Shown one piece after another: positions 57,446 through 64,000 of a DNA stretch of 64,000 nucleotides (within the stretch, counting starts at the first letter, position 1; every line of letters starts with the position of its first letter). This DNA comes from Isoetes taiwanensis. Taxonomy: Eukaryota; Streptophyta; Lycopodiopsida; Isoetales; Isoetaceae. The stretch lies in contig JAJEKV010000041.1 of assembly GCA_021234155.1 (NCBI GenBank), positions 1,738,447-1,802,446 of the forward strand, read 5' to 3'. Both the position numbers and the translations under genes were made by a program. Below the pieces are notes generated by a model. It was not told where the DNA came from. It was given only the letters and a program-made list of their open reading frames with translations, and made no database searches.

Positions 57446-58520
57446 ATGGCTCACCGTTACAATATCTCTGAAGAGCAATACCCAAAGAGGCTTTAAGAAG
57501 CTGGCGACTTTATCGCTACTCGGATAAGCGTTACCCGACCTACATCCCGGAAGATTATCGGTATAAACTAGAGCAGATTGCTCTACTCTATGGCTTCCTT
57601 CCGGTAATGCCCGACCACCTCCATTACACGGAGATCCTCCACTGTTCATCCACCACCACACGAAAATCCGCCGCCGGATCGGTAACCCGAGATCCTTTGA
57701 TGACTGCTGAAACTGATATGCCAACTAAGAGGAATAAGGCTCCTAAATGGTTGGAAAAAGTTGATCTGCCATACTTTACTGGCGGAGCGTCTGTTAAGCC
57801 AATGCAAGTAATAAGTTTCCTGGGGATATGGGAAAAGTTCTTTGAGAGTTTACGCGACCGAACAAGAGCTGCAAACCATGGACACATATTTAGATGAACA
57901 AGCTCAAGTTTGGTGGCAAGGCCTTGAGATTGATGCGACTGAAGTTAACTCATGGGCAGTTTTTCGTAGTGCATTTGAAGCCCATTATTTGCCTGCGAAC
58001 TATTACAGGATATTGCAAAAAGAATGGGACCTTGTTAAACAGGATGACGGAGAAACAGTATCAGAATATTATATGAAATTTAGTCATCTAGGTTCACAAG
58101 TTAGGAACTTGGGTGAACACGAACTCTTAAGGAAGTTCGTGAATGGATTGAGGGAGGACATATTTGCAGAGTTAGATCTTATTGAACCAGTCAACATGGA
58201 AGACGCAATTAAAAAAGCAGGAGCTGCAGAATGAAAGTTGAACCCCAAGGCTCGTAAGTTGGTTATATGGGAAGGAGTACCTTCTCGTGAACAGAAAAGA
58301 CCAAAGCGTGAAAAATTTGAAAATAGAAGGGATAGGAAAAACAAAAGGGGCCGGGAAGAGCGTAAGACCAGGTTCAATGGGAGGAATGGAAAACGCTCTA
58401 ATAATAATACGAAGCCCAAGCAGGGAGCAGAGTAAAGGGCCAAAGACTAGATGTTATAATTGTGGGGGTCCACATTATCAATCAACTCCCCACTCAAGAA
58501 TACAGACTCAAACGGGATAA
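57446..58520 (+). pseudogene. element F gag, frameshifted
   Basis: ATG 57446 gives MAHRYNISEEQYPKRL then a stop. A capsid-like domain continues in other frames: PKWLEKVDLPYFTGG and VISFLGIWEKFF (57750-57840), then 57842-58234 with EQAQVWWQGLEI, YYMKFSHLGSQVRNLGEHEL and KFVNGLREDIF. A knuckle-like C-Y-N-C-G-G-P-H follows at about 58452-58475, lacking a clear last Cys. Confidence 0.85.
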
Positions 58521-59037
58521 AAATACAAAGAAAGTGCAGTTTAAGGAGCCGCCGCCTAAGGAAAGGCAAGTTGCTCAATCTCACCATGTGGAAGATAGAC
58601 CCGAAACTTCCAGGGAAGGAGAGGAAAGAAATAAAGGAAAGCTTGCAGCCATTGAACAGGAAAAAGGGAGACTGCAAATTGCATACCTAAAGAATTTGTC
58701 AGAAGACGATACATGGGCTTCAGAAGCATGGCTGTTTAAGATGAAAGGTTCAGTAAAAGGTCAAGAGGTGACTGTTTTACTTGACGATGGTTCAACCCAT
58801 GATTTTATCTCACAAGACTTGGTGTACAAATTAGGATTACCTATCTGTGATTTGCAAACAAAGATCACAGTTGTGCAAGGTTTAAAAGGTCCTAGGAACC
58901 AGTGTGATAAATATGTGGTAGCTCCCATCCAAATAGGGCAGTATTCTGAAGAAAGAGTTTTGATTATAGCCCCTCTAGGAACTATGGATGTGATACTAGG
59001 AATTGGATGGCGAGAACAAGATGATGCGGAAACCTAA
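58462..59037 (+). pseudogene. element F protease region
   Basis: The 191-codon frame has VTVLLDDGSTHDFIS, in which D-D-G-S stands where retropepsins have D-S/T-G-S, then LGTMDVILGIGW. The second residue of the catalytic triplet is changed, so activity is doubtful. Confidence 0.82.
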
Positions 59038-59299
59038 TTACGAGGAAAAAAAGACAAGTAACTATAATGGTTGAAGGGCAGCCCTTGAAGGCGTATGATT
59101 CCACATCTCAAGCTGAACCCCCTTGACATATTACGAAACTAAGAAGTTAATCAGGGTGCTGAATCGTACTTTATATACCTGAGAAACTCTGATCCGCCAT
59201 CACAGGTGCCTCTCGAATTATACAGCTTTCTGAGACAATTCGACGATCTCTTCAAAGATGAGGAAACCTTAGATCTACCTCCTCACCGTCCAGAGGATC

Positions 59300-60622
59300 A
59301 TGCTATACAGTTGCAAGAAAGCGCTAAACCTCCAAACAGGGGCGCCCTATAGAGTCAGCCATTTTGAGAAATTGGAGCTTGAGAAACAGATAACAGAGAT
59401 GTTAGAGCGACAGCTAATACGGCCAAGCTGTTCTCCTTTCGGCGCACCTGTTATTCTTATCAAAAAGAAAGATAAGGGATATAGAATGTGTGTGGATTAT
59501 AGAGCTCTCAATAAGTTGACTGTCAAAGATAAATTTCCAGTACCTAGAGCTGATGATTTATTTGATGAATTACGAGGTGCCTGTATATTTAGCAAAATTG
59601 ATTTGAAATCAGGATATCACCAGATCCGAATTAAGGAAGAAGACATTGGTAAAACGGCATTCAGAACAACTTTTGGTCATTATGAGTTTCGTGTAATGCC
59701 TTTTGGTCTGACCAATGCTCCGGCAACCTTCTGTCGTCTTATGGGGAGAGTTCTAGCACCCGTCTTAGGGAAAAGTGTTGTAGTCTTCTTTGATGATATA
59801 CTTATATATAGTAGAACTATTGAGGAGCACAAGCAACACCTTCAACAGGTTTTTGACCTTCTGAGGCAAAATAAGTTGTTTGTTAACGAGTCCAAAAGCA
59901 GGTTCTTTATGCAAGAAGTTGGATATCTAGGTCATATCATATCCAAAGAAGGCATACGGATGGATCCCGAAAAGATTAGGGTTATTATTGATTGGCCACG
60001 GCCTGAAAACCTCAAGGACTTACGATCTTTTGTACAGTTATGCAGTTATTATCGCAGATTTGTGAAGGATTTTGCAAAAATAACCCTTTCTCTTAGCAGG
60101 TTTTTAAAGAAAGATACCCCTTTTGTTTGGAATCCGGAAGCTGAAGAAGCTTTCCGAATTCTGAAAGAGAGCATGGCAACTGAACCGGTATTAGTGCTAC
60201 CTGATTGGAATAAGCCTTTTACAGTTTGTTCAGATGCAAGTGGAAATGCTATTGGAGCAGTATTGATGCAAGATGGGCATCCATTAGCATATGTCAGCCG
60301 AATGCTCAAGCCATTAGAGCAAAAGTATAGTACTTATGAAAAAGAATTGATTGCTTTAGTTCATGCCCTTAAGAAGTGGAGACATTATCTTATGGGATCT
60401 AAGTTTGTGGCTCGTTTCGATCAGCAAAGCTTGAAACATATACAAACACAGGATATTATCAATGCGCGGCAATTAAAGCTCATTGACACTATAAAGGATT
60501 TTGAAGGGATGCAGCTTGAATATAAGCACGGGGAAGGAGAACCGGGTTCTGCAGATGCATTAAGTGGGATAAGTATTCAAGCTATAAGCATGAAAGGTAA
60601 TTTGTTGATTTGGAACCTATGA
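59300..60622 (+). CDS. element F reverse transcriptase and RNase H, 440-codon open frame
   Basis: RT: GYRMCVDYRALNKLTVKDKF with the first catalytic Asp near [26 protein letters not shown], then FFDDILIYS with the Asp pair. The thumb has VGYLGHIISKEGIRMDPEK. RNase H: TVCSDASGNAIGAVLMQDG, YSTYEKELIALVHALKKWR, HYLMGSKFVARFDQQSLKH (T-D-H changed to F-D-Q) and ADALSG. The frame is unbroken, longer than any other pol piece in the window, but the pieces before and after it are damaged. Confidence 0.92.
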   Translation: MLYSCKKALNLQTGAPYRVSHFEKLELEKQITEMLERQLIRPSCSPFGAPVILIKKKDKGYRMCVDYRALNKLTVKDKFPVPRADDLFDELRGACIFSKIDLKSGYHQIRIKEEDIGKTAFRTTFGHYEFRVMPFGLTNAPATFCRLMGRVLAPVLGKSVVVFFDDILIYSRTIEEHKQHLQQVFDLLRQNKLFVNESKSRFFMQEVGYLGHIISKEGIRMDPEKIRVIIDWPRPENLKDLRSFVQLCSYYRRFVKDFAKITLSLSRFLKKDTPFVWNPEAEEAFRILKESMATEPVLVLPDWNKPFTVCSDASGNAIGAVLMQDGHPLAYVSRMLKPLEQKYSTYEKELIALVHALKKWRHYLMGSKFVARFDQQSLKHIQTQDIINARQLKLIDTIKDFEGMQLEYKHGEGEPGSADALSGISIQAISMKGNLLIWNL

Positions 60623-60639
60623 AAAAAGAATATGTGGGC

Positions 60640-62118
60640 GATCCCTCCTTTGCTACTCCATATGCAGTCTGACGAAGGATGGAAGAGATCCTTTGGCGAA
60701 TCTGAGGATTCATAATGGGTTATTACTCTCAGGAAATCGTACTTGTGTTACACAAGCATCTGAGGTTGAAGGTTATACTGGGAATGTCATGAACCTCCAT
60801 ATTACGGACATAGAGGAATTCGAGCTACTTTGGCAATCGTTAAAAGGCGTTTCTTTTGGCCAAAGCTTGAAAGGGATGTAAGAAAATATGTGAAGCATGT
60901 CTTATTTGTCAACAAGTAAAAGCTTCTACCGGTAAAGCCTCTTTGGATTAGTACTGACCTTTGCCTATTCCCGAGAAACCATGGAAGCATATCACCATGG
61001 ATTTTATTCAAGGCTTACCAAAGACTGTTCACAAGAATGACCAAATTTGGACAGTAGTAGACAGATTGTCTAAACAGGCTCATTTTATTCCTTGTAAATC
61101 TAGCATGACTGCTCCGCAAGCAAGCAAGATTTTCTTAAAGGAAATATTTAAGGTCCACGGGATGCCAGATGCAATCATAACAGATAGGGATCCCCTATTC
61201 TGTAGCAAGTTTTGGGGTGGACTTATGAAAAACTTAGGCACGACTCTAAAGTATTCCACTGCATATCATCCCCAAAGCGGATGGTCGGTGACCGAGGTAG
61301 TAAATCGAGTTATTGAGGATATCTTTGAGATCTTATGTTCTTTGAAAGGAAAAGCCGATTGGGAAGAATATCTTTATCTCCTGGAGTTTGCCTATAATAA
61401 CACGGTACACTCAGTTACACAAAGAACTCCTTTTGAAGTGGTGTACAGATATTCTTTGGAATCCCCAATTGCGAAACTTGGTGGAGAAGTACCTGCCTCC
61501 GATGAAGCCACTACGGACTTTGCAGAAATCTTGCAAGAGGTAAAAGCTTCGAATCGAAAAGTCGAGGGAATTGATGGCTTCCAAACTTGCTAAGAAGCGA
61601 AAAAGGGTTGAGTACAAAAAGATCAATGGGTTTGGATTCACCTTCCAAAGAAGCGTCTGGAAGATGGGTATCGGTATGTAAAACTGGCCCCTAGGTATTA
61701 TGGTCCATTCAAGTTGGCGACAAAGTCGGTGAGAATGCTTATCGTTTACATTTATATGGGAAATGGACTAATTTTGCACCCGGTTTTTAATGTGGGAATC
61801 TTTGAAACCCTATAAAGGGAAGTGAAATTTCTCACGAGATTTTTGCGGAGAATGGAGCAATCGGAACCTCCCAACATTAAAGATGATGAAGAGGTGTTGG
61901 AACAGGAAAAAATCTTGGCGCACCAAGATAAGAAGACTAGGAATTCTTCCTATCGAAGGTATCTTGTGAAATTTAAATTTCATCCGTCCACAGATGCGGT
62001 CTGGTATTCTAAGGTGCAACTAAAAGAATTTGGTGGACGAATACGAAGAAACTTTGCAAGATTAGAAGGCAAAGTTCAAGACCTACAAAACTTTATATTT
62101 GAAATTCCATATTATTAA
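60640..62118 (+). pseudogene. element F integrase and degenerate chromodomain
   Basis: A zinc-binding part in broken frames (CLICQQVKA at about 60893-60925) precedes the open frame 60961-61593 with the first Asp (TMDFIQGLP), second (TDRDPLF) and Glu (VTEVVNRVIEDI). A shift at about 61590 leads to the C-terminal domain. A chromodomain-like end (61822-62118) has YRRYLVKFKFHPSTDAVWY. Text 62120-62410 is non-coding and holds short repeats of CTAACTGAACTGA. Confidence 0.88.
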
Positions 62119-62395
62119 TTGCAATTATTTTATTGACAAAATATCTAGATATTGATATGCATAAAATTGCTAAATTCTTTACTAACGATTGTAAAGAGAT
62201 CAAGTCCTCTAACTGAACTGAGGCCTTCCCTAACTGAAAAGGGACGAAAGCCCTCTAATGGAACTGAGGCCATTTCTAACTGAACTGAAATGGGAAATTT
62301 GTAACCTTTAAAAGAATTAAGGTTATAGAATTAAATATCCTTAACAGAACTAGGATAGACAATCTTTCCTCGGGGTTAACGCGGACGTTTAACCT

Positions 62396-62410
62396 CGGGA
62401 AGGGAAGGAT
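62396..62410 (+). promoter_or_regulatory. polypurine tract of element F
   Basis: CGGGAAGGGAAGGAT directly before the 3' LTR start at 62411. Confidence 0.8.
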
Positions 62411-63084
62411 TGTTACGGCTCAATGCCAGCTTGGGGGAGTGGCTCAGGCAAGACGCAACATGAGTTAATATTCCAAAGGTTAGAGATTGTTTGCTAAGGG
62501 TTATAATTTTATAACATGGCATATGGGTATAGCTAGGTATGTCAACATTTTAAAGGTGAACAAACAATTGTGCATTTTTAAAAATACAAAGGGGCGCGGC
62601 TGATAACGGCCCGCGACCCCTTTATCTGAAACTGCTCGAAATAGTATCAGAGCAGCAGACGTTTCCCGGATTCAAGGGAAAAGGGCGGATTCGGTTCTGC
62701 CTTAAGATTAAACCCAGCTATTCTTGGCCGATTCATAGATATTTCGGATCTTCTACCTTTTACTAGATAACTAGGGATTAGAAAAGGCCAAACCGGAAAT
62801 AGGCTATTCTTCCCTTTAAATACAACTGCTCTTCTTATTCTTAGACAGAAAACTCCGTCCGTGTGATCAAGGTTTCCAGTGTCTTGCAGTAGTGAGGATT
62901 GAACGAGCTTCTTATTAAGCCTTGGTTTCTTGGTTGCGGTCTTAACAGCAAGTAACGGATCTTGCGCAAAGCCTAGCCCGGTTGGGTGGTTAAATCTCCT
63001 AACGATTGGAGAGTGTTTCTAAATTCTTTGGGTTTTCTTTCTTTGAAGTGTTGTGTTTATCTTTCATTGTATCAGGGGAGATAA

Positions 63085-64000
63085 TGTTATGCCTAAAATA
63101 TTTTTACAGACCATTGTTATATATTGTGCATGCATATTAATATGGGGCATAATGAAATGTTCTATGGTATTTGGGCCATAGATGTGTAATGGTCGCATGT
63201 CACCTAGTCTAAGTTATCATGGTGCTCCATGGCAAGATAGACTAGGGTATGATGTTGCCTTGCCATTGGGCTTGGGAATGATCATATGGGGTTTGGAATG
63301 ATTTCCCTTCAATGAATAACAAGGCAACTTAAATACATTTAGCGCTAAGTTTGCAAATACCTTAATGGTTTGAAAACCATTGTGTTGTAAAAGGTGAGCA
63401 CCCCTTAAATCGGGGATGCCACCGATCTGCCAGCTAACAGCAGCGTGAGTTGCGAGACTGGAATCGACTACTGCCAATTTAGCTTCTGGCCAGGGAACCA
63501 ACTGGTTAGTCCTGGGCATGTGCTTCCATCAAGCAAGGGCGGCGACTGTTAGAGGGGAGGAAGCCGGAGAAAGACTAGAGCGGTCGGATTTTGTTGCAGA
63601 AGGGAGCAACAAGAGCAGATCGAAGGGAGAGGCCGGAATTGTTACAGAAAAGGGTTGAGCAAGGATTCAAAGACAGGGCTTGTGCGCACGAAATGGCAGT
63701 ACAGTATAAAGCTTAATTTTGATAAGCTCATGGTGACGGTCGGATGGTCTGTCAGCTTTACGCTGATGGTCTGCGCTAGTTACCATCCTCTTTTGCTTAC
63801 CATAAAATGAATTAAGCTCCCTTGTAATAAGCCGGGTGGTGTGACTGTCATTTATGGCAGATCATGCTACCATGAATCCTAGGCTCCCTAAACTATGAGG
63901 CTCTCTCTCTTGCGAGCTCTGTAATATCAGCTTAAGCAAAGCCTTAGGCATGCTCTGGGCTGCTCCTTGCGAAGGCAGTGCTAGTTTTTATTCACTACTA
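63085..64000 (+). repeat. 3' LTR of element A, running off the window
   Basis: After the GGGGA copy the text GATAA leads to TGTTATGCCTAAAATA, a proper LTR start following the G-rich PPT that element F split. No open frame on the plus strand; the minus frame 63217-63519 overlaps the LTR and has no family motif. The end of the LTR is not in the window. Confidence 0.65.

Larger units (their letters stand above)
56750..63074 (+). mobile_element. element F: complete gypsy retrotransposon nested in the PPT of A
   Basis: LTRs 56750-57407 (658 bp) and 62411-63074 (664 bp) start TGTTACGGCTC and end TGTATCA, flanked by GGGGA (56745-56749 and 63075-63079). PBS TGGTATCAGAGC is at 57411-57422. Gag, protease, RT/RNase H, integrase and a chromodomain occur in the usual order, with frameshifts. 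The LTRs are very similar, with a small difference around 56930 versus 62590. Confidence 0.95.

Overview
This window looks like nuclear DNA of a TE-rich land plant. It is AT-rich, has spliced genes with GT-AG introns and plant-type SNARE and aldo-keto reductase genes, and is packed with nested plant-type Ty3/gypsy elements and LINEs. The sequence does not let me name the species; gene density and TE style fit a large-genome plant such as a fern, gymnosperm or similar.

Layout. 1-2.05 kb: integrase end of an OTA-type (Tat/Athila-like) gypsy element. 3.8-4.4 kb: a TATA box and a first-exon-like fragment of a TH2-type HAD phosphatase. 5.6-6.7 kb: a tandemly amplified LTR-like promoter with five TATA boxes. 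9.2-11.45 kb, minus strand: the one clearly intact host gene, a five-exon Vti1-type SNARE of 222 residues. 11.8-14.6 kb: a miniature LTR element (D) abutting a truncated minus-strand LINE. 15.35 kb: a possible Helitron end and a LINE tail.

16,125-33,127: a 17.0 kb minus-strand LTR retrotransposon (element C) with 1.6 kb LTRs, a GTTAA target duplication, PBS and PPT. Its integrase ends in a chromodomain, so it is a chromovirus. Upstream of gag it carries three extra coding blocks. The first ends in an almost complete histone H3 fold behind a coiled coil; the second is rich in acidic runs. A retroelement that has both a chromodomain (a histone-tail reader module) and its own H3-like histone is the most unusual object here. 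The copy is dead: RT is deleted, the second integrase Asp codon reads Asn, there are several frameshifts, and a 5.3 kb solo-LTR-like insertion (E, target duplication ATATG) splits the integrase.

34.2-35.9 kb: a broken minus-strand aldo-keto reductase gene with tandemly duplicated exons. 36.75-42.86 kb: two near-identical copies of a gypsy RT/RNase H/integrase segment, separated by SINE-like units.

40.0-64.0 kb: a second gypsy element (A) whose integrase is split by a 14.4 kb CACTA-like transposon (41,699-56,062; 3-bp target duplication CAA; TIR starting CACAAGGC). Its PPT is split by a third, complete gypsy element (F, 56,750-63,074; target duplication GGGGA). The CACTA-like element holds captured exon-like sequence, a GC-rich decayed LINE, LINE tails with a conserved hairpin, and a possible transposase remnant.

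No rRNA, canonical tRNA gene or CRISPR array was seen. Coordinates of exons and element ends come from reading splice signals, terminal repeats and target duplications by eye.
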